From Nemertoderma westbladi (taxonomy: Eukaryota; Xenacoelomorpha; Nemertodermatida; Nemertodermatidae): DNA of 64,000 nucleotides. Shown here piece by piece: positions 1-10,763 of the stretch. The notes beneath the pieces were generated by a model, which had not been told where the DNA came from, made no database searches, and was given only the letters and a program-made list of their open reading frames with translations. Where the stretch lies: assembly GCA_032718475.1 (NCBI GenBank), contig JAUCBJ010002864.1, forward strand, positions 1 through 64,000. The letters run 5' to 3'. The first letter of the stretch is position 1. Every line of letters starts with the position of its first letter. Made by a program: the position numbers and the translations under genes.

Positions 1-25
1 TATGATAATCTAAGGACATGCGTAG

Positions 26-130
26 AACACACGGGTTACACACGCTCACACGTTAACCAACATTGAACAGCTCAAAGACGTGATTAAAGAGGCCTTCGCC
101 ACTATTTCCTCACAATTTTTTGGCTCATAG
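26..130 (+). pseudogene. Possible Tc1/mariner-type transposase C-terminal remnant
   Basis: An open stretch of 34 codons lies between an in-frame TAG (23-25) and a TAG (128-130). It contains LTNIEQLKDVIKEAF, which resembles the end of Tc1/mariner-family transposases, where a short loop is followed by a helix of the form LxELKxxIxxAf. The catalytic DDE/D region is not in the window and the upstream stop shows this is at best a tail fragment. The match is short, so chance similarity is possible. Confidence 0.3.
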
Positions 131-259
131 CGTTAATGAAATATCTGCCAGGTTACTCAAATTTCAGACAGTTGGAGGATGACATATTGATTATGGGAGA
201 GTATGAGACAAAGACCGCAGACCTAATTAAGTAACCTGCATAATCTTGTAACATGTGTT

Positions 260-495
260 AACTTTCGTTTATTGTTTTGTTTCCTCCAACACGCCTCTGT
301 AACCAGCTCCTTTACTAACCTTATCCTTTAAATAGCAATGGAACCTAACGCTCTTTGGGACCTGTACAAAACAAAGAGGTAAAGTCGCATAAGTCCCAAA
401 TAGCATTAGGCCCCAAAGACCGTTAGGTCCCATTGCCATTTAAAGGAGCAGGTTACAGAGGCGTGTTAGGGGAACCAAAACAATAAACGAAAGTT
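260..495. mobile_element. Foldback/MITE-like element with long inverted repeats
   Basis: The left arm (about 260-358) and right arm (about 412-495) are imperfect reverse complements. Both carry the outer block aactttcgtttattgttttg, and also the inner blocks for the acgcctctgtaacc and cctttaaat segments. The loop is about 50 bases and there is no coding capacity. Such an element could fold into a long hairpin. I see no clear target-site duplication, so the transposon superfamily cannot be assigned. Confidence 0.65.
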
Positions 496-1243
496 TTGTG
501 TTGTTTTGTGTTGTGTTTTGCACAGGTCTTTAGTCTTTAGATCTTGAGTCTTTATTTTGTACACACCCCATTTATTACCTTGGTACAGTGCAATGATTTT
601 TATTTTTATGTATCTAATTAGTTTATTAAAACAATTCATGTTGATTGACATATTTTATATTTATCAGTTTACAAAAATAATAGTTCTTTCCAGCTATCCA
701 ATGAAACCATAATTACTGAAAATAATTAATATTGAGCTGCACAAATCAAAATACAAAAAGTATGAAATTTTATGGGACACCCATATGGGGCATTAATAGC
801 TATATTATAGGTTTGAAAGTAAATATAGTGAGTCTAGATTAAATTAAACATAGTAATATGTAGCAATGTTTAGGGTATATAGAAGAAACATGTATTTAAG
901 TTTATTTGTAAATATTGAAACATTGAAACAATATGGGCCTGTAATTATAAAATACAGAATTATAAAAGAAACCGACCAGAGAAAGAACTAAATGTGACAA
1001 ATTAGGAAATGTAATTAATATTTCTGCAATCAGAACTGATTTTGCACAACCAAAAAAAAGCAAATATAACCAACCAGCTTATATTTTGTGACACTAAAGG
1101 CCAACTGAGGGTCAATTTATTTTTTTGGTTGTAGCATTCATGTCAACAAAACGAAACAAAACAAGTCAAATCATATCAAGTAATTTGTTGGATTATATTT
1201 ATTATATTATTTTAATTATTTTGGAAATTAATTGTAGACTAAC
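496..1243. other. AT-rich stretch, probably intron 2 of the receptor-like gene
   Basis: This stretch lies downstream (minus sense) of the exon at 1244-1380 and begins with the donor GTTAGT. I searched it for the expected 45-nt third exon of a nicotinic-type receptor and saw no in-frame candidate. The next exon is probably beyond position 1. Confidence 0.5.
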
Positions 1244-1380
1244 CACTTCTAATATTCTATTGATAGTAACATCAATCAGAACGTTCACTGAATCTTTCTC
1301 ATCCTTTACTGGTCGAAGTCGTTTGTTGTATCTTTTCTCATCAAACAGTTTCAGATACAACTCGGCATTGTAATTTCCTT
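1244..1380 (-). CDS. Cys-loop receptor-like exon 2 (start of ligand-binding domain)
   Basis: This 137-nt exon encodes 46 residues together with the single base carried over from exon 1. It includes AELYLKLFDEKRYNKRLRPV and, further on, VNVLIDVTINRILEV. That is the N-terminal helix plus first beta strand pattern of nicotinic acetylcholine receptor-like subunits (xxLxxxLFxxYNxxxRPVxxxxDxVxVxxxxxxxxIxxV). The acceptor is ttcttaatgcag/AAGG at 1380 and the donor GTG/GTTAGT follows 1244. The exon ends in phase 0 directly after the V of the xxxV motif, the same place as in vertebrate muscle-type receptor genes, where a 45-nt exon follows. The product would be a membrane ligand-gated channel subunit. 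The subtype, and whether it is cholinergic, cannot be told from this part. Confidence 0.82.
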
Positions 1381-1829
1381 CTGCATTAAGAATTATGGTT
1401 ATAATAAAATAATATAAAAAGTATCTGAACAATTGTTGATGTATTTTTTCGAAATCCGTTTTGGCTCTTACGCAGCATTTTCTCAATATGAGGAATAATT
1501 CTATATAGAATCATTTTGTTGTATATTTCGGCAGCTACTAAAAGCAGACGGATCCCATGACAGTTTGATGATATACCGAAGTCTCCTTTCTCCGGGAGAG
1601 GCTTTAGTTAACCTTTAGCCCAAACCAATAATGGTCTGTTCAACACCCTGTTTTCGTACCTCTGTAGGGATTTCATCTAACCGACTCGGTTCTGATTGAG
1701 GAATATTATAAGCAAAATGAGAGATAAATGACAAACGTAATAGAATTTAGACTTATTAATGGTGATGCAGTAAATAAATTTTAAAAAAAGCAAACAGTCG
1801 GTAAACATATTTTGTATTTTATTTACCTT

Positions 1830-1980
1830 TGTAAACCCTTTCACTATATTTCCAAAAGGAATGCCTGTTCACCATTACGGGTGATCTTCCACTGTAAACC
1901 CTTCCACTCTGTTGCCTAAAGGAATGCCTGTTCACCACTATGGGTGATCTTCCACAGTAAATCCCTCCATTCTATTTCCC
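1830..1980. repeat. 63-bp tandem repeat, about 2.4 copies
   Basis: Units start at 1831, 1894 and 1957 (gtaaaccctt / gtaaaccctt / gtaaatccct). Each contains aaggaatgcctgttcacca and gggtgatcttccac. The copies have diverged by several substitutions, so the duplication is not recent. There is no coding signal. Confidence 0.85.
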
Positions 1981-2489
1981 AAATTATCATCTATCGACCA
2001 GCCAAGGATGAAAGCCTGGGTTCGGTTGTGCTAGGTGATTTTGATAATACATTAGATCTAATACTTTTGAATTACTTGTCAATCTGGAGATAACTGGTTG
2101 AATAAATGAATAATACCAATACAAATGAAATAGATGGCATGATTTTTCGCAAACATCACAAAACAACCATAATATTTATAATCTGACAATCATATATAAT
2201 ACCGGAAATAATAATGATAAAAGTCCAGTATTCATTAAGGTTCTACTTTCTTATAAAAAGGAATGATTCCTACATGGAGTGAGTGATCTTAATTAGGTCG
2301 ATCTCTTCTATATTACAGCAGCATTGACGCTGCCTAGTCTGTGTAGAATCCCATATCTTACATACTTCAGTCTCTCCCAGTTAAACAGTATCAGTGGAAG
2401 GAAATGAGTTTCCTGCTAGGTTCCAATTATTTTTTACTATCACATATCATTCATTTCGTTATGTTTCACAGCCTTGTTTAATTATTTAT

Positions 2490-3880
2490 TACCTATATGA
2501 ACAGCCTCGCCCATCTATGCAAACGAGAGTCTATTATGTAATCATAAACTTTTGCTAAGGTATCAGAAACGGATATACCCCTATAATTGTCACATAAATT
2601 AGAATTACCCTTCTTAAACAGAATGGTTAATTTACTGAAGATCCACTGTCTAGGTAAGGATGATGCAAAAAATACCAAGTTTAGTATAGCTGTAATATAT
2701 ATAATAATAGCAATGGGTAAACATTTTAACAGGTTTGGTTTGATACCAGAAGTGCTTTTATTCGCTTTTAATGCATTGAGGGCTTCGTCAGTTTTTCCGC
2801 AGCGTAATAGGGTCATCGCAAATGGGTATGTAGGGAGCCTCCGTGGTATTGATTAAAAATCTAAACTCGAATTCTATCTCTAAGGGCACGTGATTAGATG
2901 GGAGGTTCAAGTTCTGATTAAACGTGACGTGTTTTCTAGTAATGGCCAGTTTACTAACCAAACAAAGAACGATCTGACTTACCCATACCGATTTGCACCG
3001 AAAAGTTAGATCATCCTGTAAAGGTGGTACTCTGTTAACAATTGTTAAATCGCATTCATCGCAAACACTCACGACGTCTGAACCATGTGAGTTTTTCGGT
3101 TGGTACACATGAGCGTTGAAGTCATCAAACAAAACTTTATGATTAGCAGGTGATGACATTGAGAATGCCTGCAAGTCACCCCAAGATCTCTCGCTGTAAT
3201 AGGGTGAATCACTTGGCTCAATGTAAATGCCGCAAAGAACTAGATCTTTACCAACTAATATGATACCGGGAACAGAAGTTTCATGATCATGGATCACATC
3301 CTGTATCCGGTTGCTTACTAACAGGCCGATACCACCGTGTTTATCATCGTTTTTTTACATTACCGTAATACCTAAATCCTGGGATGGAAAAGCAACAGTT
3401 CGACTTCACTTCATATAACCAAATTAAGTCAAAGTTTACTGTGTAACCAAACACGTTTGCGTCGCTGAATTTGTTGCAAAGTCTATTTATGTTAAAAGAC
3501 AAACATTTACAGTACGTGCATCTACCTACTAAGTTACTTTCTTTACCGCCGTCCCCCTAATTAGTAGCACCTCTAGAGATACCTATACCCATACATGACA
3601 AGTCCGGCATATAGCGATCTACGACCAATCGATCAAGCGTTAACGTTCCGCTTCGAAAATCGAAGTACCTCCCACCCTTGGTTCTCAGGTTTTGCCTTCT
3701 CCATGTGTTCAGCCTCGCGCAGTCGCGCATTTTCACGTCTCACTGCGGGTTGAACATCTTTCTTAACATAAATCCTGTTCATGCTTCGGCTATCTTTCAA
3801 CTTCTTCGCGTTATCAAGAATATTCTCTCGGTCTCTGCGATTCCAACATTTTAATAGCAGTGGACGAGTTCGCATTCTGG
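2490..3880 (-). pseudogene. Non-LTR retrotransposon relic: ORF1 end, AP-endonuclease, RT fingers
   Basis: Reading down the minus strand, 3875-3633 encodes an ORF1-like C-terminal region (RTRPLLLKCWNRRDRENIL, then RIYVKKDV). About 3420-2788 encodes an apurinic-type endonuclease with KHGGIGLLVSNRI, the DDFNAH form of the GDFNA motif, and the SNHVPLEIEF form of the SDH box. 2816-2493 encodes the RT N-terminal region with WIFSKLTILFKKG and NYRGISVSDTLAKV. The endonuclease is frameshifted at an A-run near 3350, and the endonuclease-RT junction is also out of frame. The RT catalytic boxes are absent, so the copy is dead. It sits inside intron 1 of the receptor-like gene, in the same orientation. 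Confidence 0.88.
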
Positions 3881-4141
3881 TACTGTAAAAAGTGAATCGT
3901 GCACTCTGTTAAATTTTTGTTTTAGGTTATAAAATGTTAATAAAAGTGACATACACTTACCATCATTACACACACGTGGTTAAGATGTATAATAATATGT
4001 ATTAAGTAATCTGACCATATTTGCTCCTTAAAACTAAATTTATACTAGAACAAAAGAAAATTAAATACTGCCCGGAACCTTAAATACAGCACCAGTAATA
4101 AATAAACCCTTGGTATTATCACATCTAATAGAATTAGTTAA

Positions 4142-4196
4142 ATTAATAATAAATAAATAAATACTAAATAAATAAATAATATTAATAAATAAAAAT
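4142..4196. repeat. AAAT-type simple repeat next to the SINE
   Basis: An irregular run of aaataaataaat units directly precedes the SINE head. It could be the A-rich tail of an older insertion or host simple sequence. Confidence 0.6.
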
Positions 4197-4362
4197 CAGG
4201 GTAGCTCAGTTGATTGAGGACCTGATTAAATGTATTGGTTGCACCCCCGCCACGATCAACTCAGCCTTTCATCCACTGTGGTCGATAGAATGAGTACCAG
4301 TTAAATTACCGAGAGCAAAACTAGGGCTAGGAATAGCTCCCGCCCCCACATTCGGGTAGAAG
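4197..4362 (+). mobile_element. tRNA-derived SINE with Ceph-type core
   Basis: The head gggtagctcagttgattgag resembles a tRNA A box. About 30 nt later ggttgcaccccc resembles a degraded B box. The body has cagcctttcatccactgtgg, then gtcgatagaatgagtaccag, which matches from memory the conserved core of cephalopod and other invertebrate SINEs (cctttcatcc...gtcgataaa...agtaccag). The copy is diverged and the pol III boxes are degenerate. A search against SINE consensus collections would decide the family. Confidence 0.6.
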
Positions 4363-4395
4363 CATGACCTACTATAACTGTTATAGTAGGTCATG
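4363..4395. repeat. Perfect palindrome, 15-bp arms, 3-nt loop
   Basis: catgacctactataa (4363-4377) is separated by ctg from its exact reverse complement (4381-4395). Related catgacctacta motifs occur at 25453 (also paired as an inverted repeat) and 30434. This suggests a small repeat family rather than a one-off. Confidence 0.85.
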
Positions 4396-5352
4396 GTAGA
4401 AGCTATCGAAAGAGGAGCCTTAGAGTCTCCGCTGGCTGCTTCGGTCGACTGTTTGCTTTTGCTTCATTTTACATTAATAATGCAAGATGGTGTCTGTAGA
4501 ATATGGTTTACATTTTCTGGATGGAATGGAATTCATAGATCAGATTTTGATTACAAAGATGTGCTTTCAGCTGTAGAAAAACAGAACATTCTAGAATGGA
4601 TACCATGGATACCAATGGATACTCAGAAAGGATATGTTTAGTGCTTGAATCTCCTGAGGGGAAAACATCTAATATATTTAGTCACTAATTTTACACTCGC
4701 TCTTTGGAAAAGTGAATACTTATATATACATACATTATTAGGGATACAACACCTCTACAGATTATCAGCTGTAAATAACCAATTCATCTGAAATGTCAAG
4801 ACAAACTTTTGAAGGCGTTTCAGGAATATCAATGGTAGAACACCACGTTTGTTCTCACCAACTGGCGGCGATTGAACAAGGTCATTCATGACCAGCTGTA
4901 GAAAGGCTGAGCAGTAGACTGGCTGTAGAACGCAGTGGAAAGGCTGGGCAAGGTTCATTTGCCGGGTTTGTATAAGATGCCTCGATATCATGGTCTTATT
5001 GTCCATGGTATTCCTATACATTAGACTCAGATCATCGGCAACGTTGCATTGGTTTTTAGACTCATTCAAAGAATATATTATCCATAACTATAGTATTGAT
5101 GGATGGCATTACATTTGGGTATTTATTAAATGTTCCCAAAGATACTGATAATTCTTATGGCCATTTAAGATGCCGAGAGATTGATTCTTAAAGGCCAATC
5201 CCACTGTGCATTTTAAGATTAGCAATTGCTGCTCCTGGTAGTATATTTTATGATATATAAATATAATTTATATTCTTACAAAATAAACTTCTATATATTA
5301 TTTATTACAAACAAAGGTAACATATAATAATTATATACGATGACAGTCTTAC

Positions 5353-5437
5353 CTGTTTGGTTTTCCTGACATAGACAAATTGTAACTAGAAGTGCAAAGA
5401 GCAAACAAACTAGGCCTATATTTAAACTCATGAACAT
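5353..5437 (-). CDS. Cys-loop receptor-like exon 1 (start codon and signal peptide)
   Basis: The ATG is at 5437-5435 and 28 codons follow before the donor ACAG/GTAAGAC. The residues begin MFMSLNIG, then a strongly hydrophobic core (VCLLFALLVTICLC), then QENQT, a classic secretory signal peptide with a likely cleavage site near the C-Q boundary. One base is left over, which makes a GAA codon when joined to the exon at 1380. The join gives QENQT followed by EGNYNAEL, the usual spacing between signal peptide and first helix in nicotinic-type subunits. The upstream sequence is AT-rich; I cannot point to a definite promoter. Confidence 0.78.
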
Positions 5438-7019
5438 ATTATTAAATTAGCTAACTACACTGTATTCAAAATACAAAGTTAAACAAATTAGAAACTGATT
5501 AATTAATTTTATTTATTATTCATTAATTGAGTTTAAACAGTGTCAGTATAAAATGTCCATGCCTTATATAATAAGGTAATTGAGAACACCAATGTTATCA
5601 GCAGTCTCATTCTGAAACATTTGTTGGTGATGATAACCCATGGCTTTTACTACCAGTGGTGTAGGAATCTAAATGAATTTGTGTTTCTAACTGAAGTCGA
5701 AACAAATATCATCGATGTGTCTTATATAGAGTGATCTGATTTAATCATTGATTGTATCAGGAATAATGTAGTCTTGAAGAATTTTGAACATACCCATGTT
5801 CAAACATGGTGGTCAGACTATGAACAAAACATGGTAGCCCGTGTGATCTTGACACAGAGTTGAATGTCTAGAAAAATTCTACGAGAATGACTGCTGCTAT
5901 ACAAAATGAATTGTATTTTATTTTTATTGTAATGTATTTTATATTCCCATCCATCATCTACAATAAATTGAAGAAATATTTATTTTACAGTTTTTAGCAA
6001 TAACTTCATCATATTCTGGCACTGAATATCAGCAAACACGAACTAAATTACATTACAATAATTTATATTATAACATATTTATAGTTACAATAACTAAAAA
6101 TGTTAAAAATCTCCCATAGTTGCCAATATAATACAATACAGGAAAGCCAAGCAATCAATGCCTACAACTGATCATTCGTGCCAACTTTCTGTTTCAGTGG
6201 GAAGTATCACAATTAATTTAGGCCTCCATTATATTATATGTTTTGTCTTTGTATGAGTGTGTATAATTGCAACATTTGTGGATGGTTTGAATACGACTTA
6301 CGAAATAACATTACTTGGATTTATTGATCACAATAGAGCAAGGCGTTCTAGAACTACATGGCCACGCACGGCCATGCAACCGTGAGGGACTGGAGGCGGA
6401 CTGGAGGCAAACTATTTTTTGTTAAATTTCATAATTTTATAATCACTCATTTTACGAATAACAAATAACAAATTTTAGAAAATTATATTCTGGAAATATA
6501 ATTATTATAAATTCAATATTGTGTTGTATGTGTTTTAGATAAAGGCGTTCTAAATAATAGGTCATGACGGTGGAATTTACTAGCTAATTTGAGTGTTTAT
6601 GTATAAGTTACAAAGCAAAAACGTTATAATGTATCTCCATTTTTTTCGACCTTTTTTTGCTATTTTCTGAAGTCTTTTGTGGAAATTATCTTTCTAATTT
6701 GAAAGGTGATTTTCTACAATAATGTCAGTACATATTTTTCTACAACAGTCTTAGAATCCCATCCAGAATTGATTTATAATGTAGTAAAGTAGACTCAGAA
6801 CTTATAACAATTATTGTTCGTTGGTGGGAATGTTCGTTGGTTGGTATTGAATGTAGGACGTGTTGGAGACGACATCAGGTATGTATTGAGATGAATTTAC
6901 TGACCACATTTATAAGTATAGACGATCCACGGTTAATTATTCTCAAGAACACAGCAGAGATGACCAAATGCATGACTACGAGTTATTCTAGGGTCCGCAA
7001 TGTGTAACAATGTGTTTTG
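5438..7019. other. AT-rich intergenic or upstream region, no gene seen
   Basis: The stretch lies upstream of the receptor-like exon 1. I see no ORF with family resemblance and no RNA gene. A short inverted repeat (atggcc...ggccat near 6359-6376) is the only local structure noted. Promoter elements of the receptor-like gene would be expected near its right flank, but none can be recognised with confidence. Confidence 0.5.
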
Positions 7020-8270
7020 TCAGGTCAGGTATTCTGGGTCATTGATCAAGAAAACTTGCCACCTCCATGCAACATAAAGGAGGTGCCACCTGTGGCTGCA
7101 TAGACCCTCTTACTAATGGCAAATCTGGTCCTGTAACTAGGACCCCCTTCGTTCTGGGATAATGACGCCCTAGGTCCTGGATTAAGGACCCATATACTTG
7201 GCTGCAGGCGTATATGGCCTGGCCAGGCAGATGGTGATCTACCAATGGCTTGTCAGGAGTAGTGTTCTCATGTCCACTCTTCACTTCACTTGCACTTCAC
7301 TGCGACCTGCACCTGGCAGCAAGGGTACAGGGCATGGCCAAGCAGATGAGCTGCACAGCCAATGGTGGGTCATGTGCACAGAGTAGGTACTGGTGATGGG
7401 CCTCATATAGGACTCCACTGTGACACCCTGTGGAATGGCAAACCGGGGTGTGGTGTTTGCCCCGAGAGCTGACTCGGCAAAAAAGCACCCCCCAACCCTC
7501 AGAGGTCCGGCCGCTAGAGGCCAGTGGAATTACCGGATACAATCGGCCTCACAAGCGTCAGTTACCTCCTGACGGACTGCCTGTCTCACCCCCTACTGGA
7601 GAGAGAGCAGCCAACAAATCTGTGAGTCCCTTTCCTGCTTTCTGCCCCAAACCCTGGGTCACCAGTGAGGCCAGATTGTGAGGGTGAGAGGGATTCTGGA
7701 GTTGGAGGCTACTCTCATGTTCCACACGACCAACCATGCCATTGGTGAAACTGAAGCAAGTTACTAGACTAGCCTCAGTTAACACCCTAACACTCGGGTC
7801 CCCAATGCGACAACAAGATAAGCTGACTGACTGCCTTGGCTAGAAAAGCGTTCTCTTAGTGCAGTAGATATTCAAGAGCACCAAATGCAGACTGGACAGA
7901 CTGATGAGGTTCTGATTAAGGACATGGGGGCGGTTGGCGACTTGCCCTTGCATCAGCAGATGATAGTGGCAATGGTCTATTGATGAATCCAACTGCACAT
8001 GTAGCATTTGACAAAATAGACCAAATCTCTAACCGCATCATCCGTTACCACTTCTCATGTTCTGGAAGACTGGCTAAGAAGTTTCCTAAGGCGGTTCTGA
8101 TTGTGTTCTATTCTCCAACTAGTGTTGCCCCAGTAGAGGAGGTGGAAAATTTCTACCACAATCTACAAGCAGCTACTGATGCAGTGGATCAGCATGCATT
8201 CTTAACATTCCTGGGAGACTAATGCAAGTCTGCATCAATCACCTACATCGCCCTGGGTCTATGTCCCTTC
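7020..8270 (+). pseudogene. LINE 5' region with broken AP-endonuclease domain
   Basis: The stretch is clearly more GC-rich than its flanks. From about 7920 a frame reads through GLLMNPTAHVAF, then KIDQISNRIIRYHF, then VFYSPTSVAPVEEVENFY, and ends AFLTFLGD at 8220. This is the endonuclease of an APE-type non-LTR retrotransposon (family pattern YSPTN...eeveeFYxxL...flxxlGDFNA). Directly after GD the expected FNA is frameshifted: taatgca remains, as if two T residues were lost. 7020-7900 has no surviving frame but has the composition of the same element's 5' part. The catalytic domain is incomplete and no RT follows. Confidence 0.72.
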
Positions 8271-8975
8271 AGGATTTCATTTTTTTTCGGCTGGAACCCA
8301 GTTCAAGAAGCGAACTGGAAAGCTATGGACTCAGTGGACCCAGTAGTGGGGGGACGCCATTTTCGGACAACTCTTCGATTTATCACTCTCAGCGTTTCAA
8401 AATGGTTTGGTTTTGGCTTTAATTTTGAATATAGGTACCTAATATGCTATTTTACATGACAGGTCAGAAAAAGTTTATTTTCCGCTATTTAATATTAGTT
8501 AATACTAGGTAGCAATAAAAAAAACTTGGTTGCGGTTAAAACCCAAAAGCTTTTACAGTTTTGAATCTAATCACATGAAAGACTTTTTATATGATAGATC
8601 AAAGATGGGGCAACATAACTATTAGGCTAAATTTTGTGAAAATAATTCTGCACCGCTAGGTGGCGCTGCAAAGTAATGCTAATTTTTTAGGTTTGTTATA
8701 AATAGTATTAAATTTTATTAATAAAAAATTTCAAAACGTTGCCTGATAATTTTATGCAGAGTAGTTATGTAAACACCCACGGAAATTGTCAGACTAATTG
8801 CTCAAAGAATAGTAGAAGTAGTAGGGTTTTGAAGTTGACAATTTCATAAAAAAAATTGGAGATAATCGACCATAATAGTAATAGTAATTTCAATAGGTCG
8901 CCCTAAATGGAAATTGCTTTAACTTGAAAACTGAAAGAGCTATTAAATAGCGGTTTTCAGATTTGGAAACACCAT
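8271..8975. other. AT-rich stretch with no recognised feature
   Basis: It contains T-runs and short A/T tracts only. Around 8280-8400 some GC-richer sequence may still belong to the retroelement on the left. No gene is supported. Confidence 0.45.
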
Positions 8976-9113
8976 TTAACCCTTTCCGGCCTGAATTAAT
9001 TTAATTGAGGAAAAAAAATTGGTTGGTCTTGTTAATGGGTTAATTATACACCAAATAATAATTTTCGATGAAAAAATTTTCAAAAAATTATTTCCAATGT
9101 TGTTTTTTTTATT

Positions 9114-9172
9114 GTATACAAAAGTATACGTTAGGTATATGAAACATGTTCCCAATGTATACTTTTGTATAC
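9114..9172. repeat. 16-bp perfect inverted repeat near left end of the piggyBac-like element
   Basis: gtatacaaaagtatac (9114-9129) and gtatacttttgtatac (9157-9172) are exact reverse complements with 27 nt between them. A one-base variant lies just inside the right terminus (10728-10743). These are therefore plausible subterminal binding sites for the element's transposase. Confidence 0.75.
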
Positions 9173-9532
9173 AAACTCTAGATTGTAAGTACTTACTTAC
9201 ATACATACATCGTATAGTAAGTATATTCTATATATATATATATAATATAGAGAATAAACAAAACATGCAACGAGCAGGCAATTTTAATTATGTTTTTTCG
9301 GAATGAAAAGTTGTCAATACTTTGAAATTTGCCAAAATGCCAAAATTTTATAATTTTATGTGTTTTCACAACACACGTTGTTTAAAAGCAACACAGTGCG
9401 ACAAAAAAACTTAAAAATGAAGAATTATACAGTGAATGTATTTTTCTGTCAGTTTTGTTCAAGTTTGAAAAAAACAGTTTCGACTAACTTTTTTCAACTG
9501 TTTGTATGTCTATCTGCCCTGCCTGTATACTG

Positions 9533-10190
9533 TGGGTGTACAACATCTACTCCCCAACGGTGGCTACACCACATCTACTCCCCAATGGTCAACATTTACT
9601 CCATATGGTGGCTACACCACATCTACTCATCAATGCTCAGCATCTACTCCACTATGGTGGCTGCACCACATCTACTCATCAATGGTCAGCATCTACTCCC
9701 CAATGGTGGCTGCACCACATCTACTCATCAATGGTGGCTGCACCACATCTACTCCCCAATGGTGGATGTACCACATCTACTCCCCTGTGGTGGCTGAATC
9801 ACATCTACTCCCAAGGCCCAATGGCGACTGTGCCACATCTAGTCCCCAATAGTGGCTGCATCACATCTACTCCCAAGGCCCAATGGTCAACATCTACACC
9901 CCTATGGTGGCTACGCCACATCTACTCCCCAATGGAGGCTGTTCCACATCTACTCTCCAATGGCGACTGCACCACATCTATCCACAATGGTGGCTGCATC
10001 ACCTCTACTATCCTATGGTCAACATCTACTCCCCATGGTGGCTGCATCACATCTAGGCCTACACACCCCCCCAATGGTGGAAGCACCACATCACACAAAC
10101 GGTGGCTGAATCACATCTACTCCCCAACGGTGCTGCACCACATCTACTCCACAACTGTGGCTGCACTACTTCTACTCCCCAACTTTATAA
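9533..10190. repeat. About 28-bp minisatellite (ccacatctactccccaatggtggctgca)
   Basis: About two dozen imperfect copies of a unit near 28 bp, with variants lacking the ggtggctgca part and some spacers (ccaaggcccaatgg). Three overlapping plus-strand frames stay open by chance of composition, rich in HHIYSP and STPQW. The copies are diverged, so this is an old array inside the piggyBac-like element. Confidence 0.9.
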
Positions 10191-10531
10191 ACCTAACATA
10201 GACAAATGTATACAGTGGTTTATCAATAACACTACCAGCCTACCTGTACTGTAAAGTTTATCCTGGAAGTATTATTATCTCATTGGACAATCCATCTTTG
10301 GAATACCCAATCAAAATTCACAATATCGCTTTGCCAAAGCATTTAAATAACCATCTTTCCTATGCCAGGTAGTCATCATGTCAATACCTGAAAACATCGC
10401 ATCTAAAATCGTTCATTGAAGCCTTCTACTACAATTATCCAATCAGAATCGGTAATTTATAAGTAAAGGAAGTGTGATAGTGCCTCAATTGGATAAAACC
10501 AACTATAATTAGTTAAAATTATGCAATTCGT

Positions 10532-10698
10532 TCGTCGTTATGGCAAGTCGTGGACGACCTGCCATAACATATATAGATCAACTTGAAAGGGATACTGAAC
10601 TTGGGAGAAACGAAATTGCGACAACTATGGAGAATCGGGAAGCCTGGAAGGATCTCATTTCCACTGTCCGAGTTCGCTCGACCTAGTAGTAGTAGTAG
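10532..10698 (+). mobile_element. 5'-truncated LINE tail with target-site duplication
   Basis: tggcaagtcgtggacgacct through cgctcgacctagtagtagtag is nearly identical to 12540-12700. It ends in a (TAG)n tail. The host sequence tatgcaattcgt occurs directly before (10520-10531) and after (10699-10710) the insert, a target-site duplication of 10-12 bp. This fixes the order of events: the piggyBac-like element was already there when the LINE inserted. Confidence 0.88.
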
Positions 10699-10763
10699 TA
10701 TGCAATTCGTAGTGAAATAAATTCAGTGTATACAAAAATATACAGTCGGCCGGAAAGGGTTAA

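Larger units (their letters stand above)
1381..5352 (-). other. Intron 1 of the Cys-loop receptor-like gene
   Basis: This 3,972-nt intron is bounded by a strong donor (ACAG/GTAAGAC at 5353/5352) and a good acceptor (tgcag at 1381-1385). Exon 1 ends one base into a codon and exon 2 needs exactly one carried base, so the phases agree. The intron has collected a 63-bp minisatellite, a LINE relic in the same orientation, an AAAT-type repeat, a SINE and a perfect palindrome. I see no additional exon that fits the phase. Confidence 0.7.
8976..10763. mobile_element. piggyBac-like non-autonomous element, TTAA-flanked
   Basis: The left end TTAACCCTTTCCGGCC (8976-8991) is the exact reverse complement of the right end GGCCGGAAAGGGTTAA (10748-10763). 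TTAA target duplications with CCCTTT-type termini are the signature of piggyBac-superfamily elements. A subterminal motif gtatacaaaa(g/a)tatac occurs at 9114 and 10728, and inverted at 9157. The 1.79-kb interior has no transposase. It holds a 28-bp minisatellite and a later LINE insertion. Excision or transposition would need a transposase supplied in trans. Confidence 0.75.

Noticed and set aside
4197-4270. Possible functional tRNA gene
   Set aside because: A- and B-box-like words are present, but the cloverleaf pairing is not. The downstream body shows it is a SINE.
4393-4641. 82-codon plus ORF beside the palindrome
   Set aside because: No family resemblance, and the start lies in the palindrome. 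Probably chance.
4755-5069. 104-codon minus ORF considered as exon 2 of the gene starting at 5437
   Set aside because: No acceptor nearby gives the needed phase (one carried base) without an immediate stop. The exon at 1244-1380 fits in both phase and family.
9506-10201. 231-codon ORF over the 28-bp minisatellite
   Set aside because: Three frames are open at once over the same repeat and the start lies in non-repeat AT-rich DNA. There is no family resemblance.
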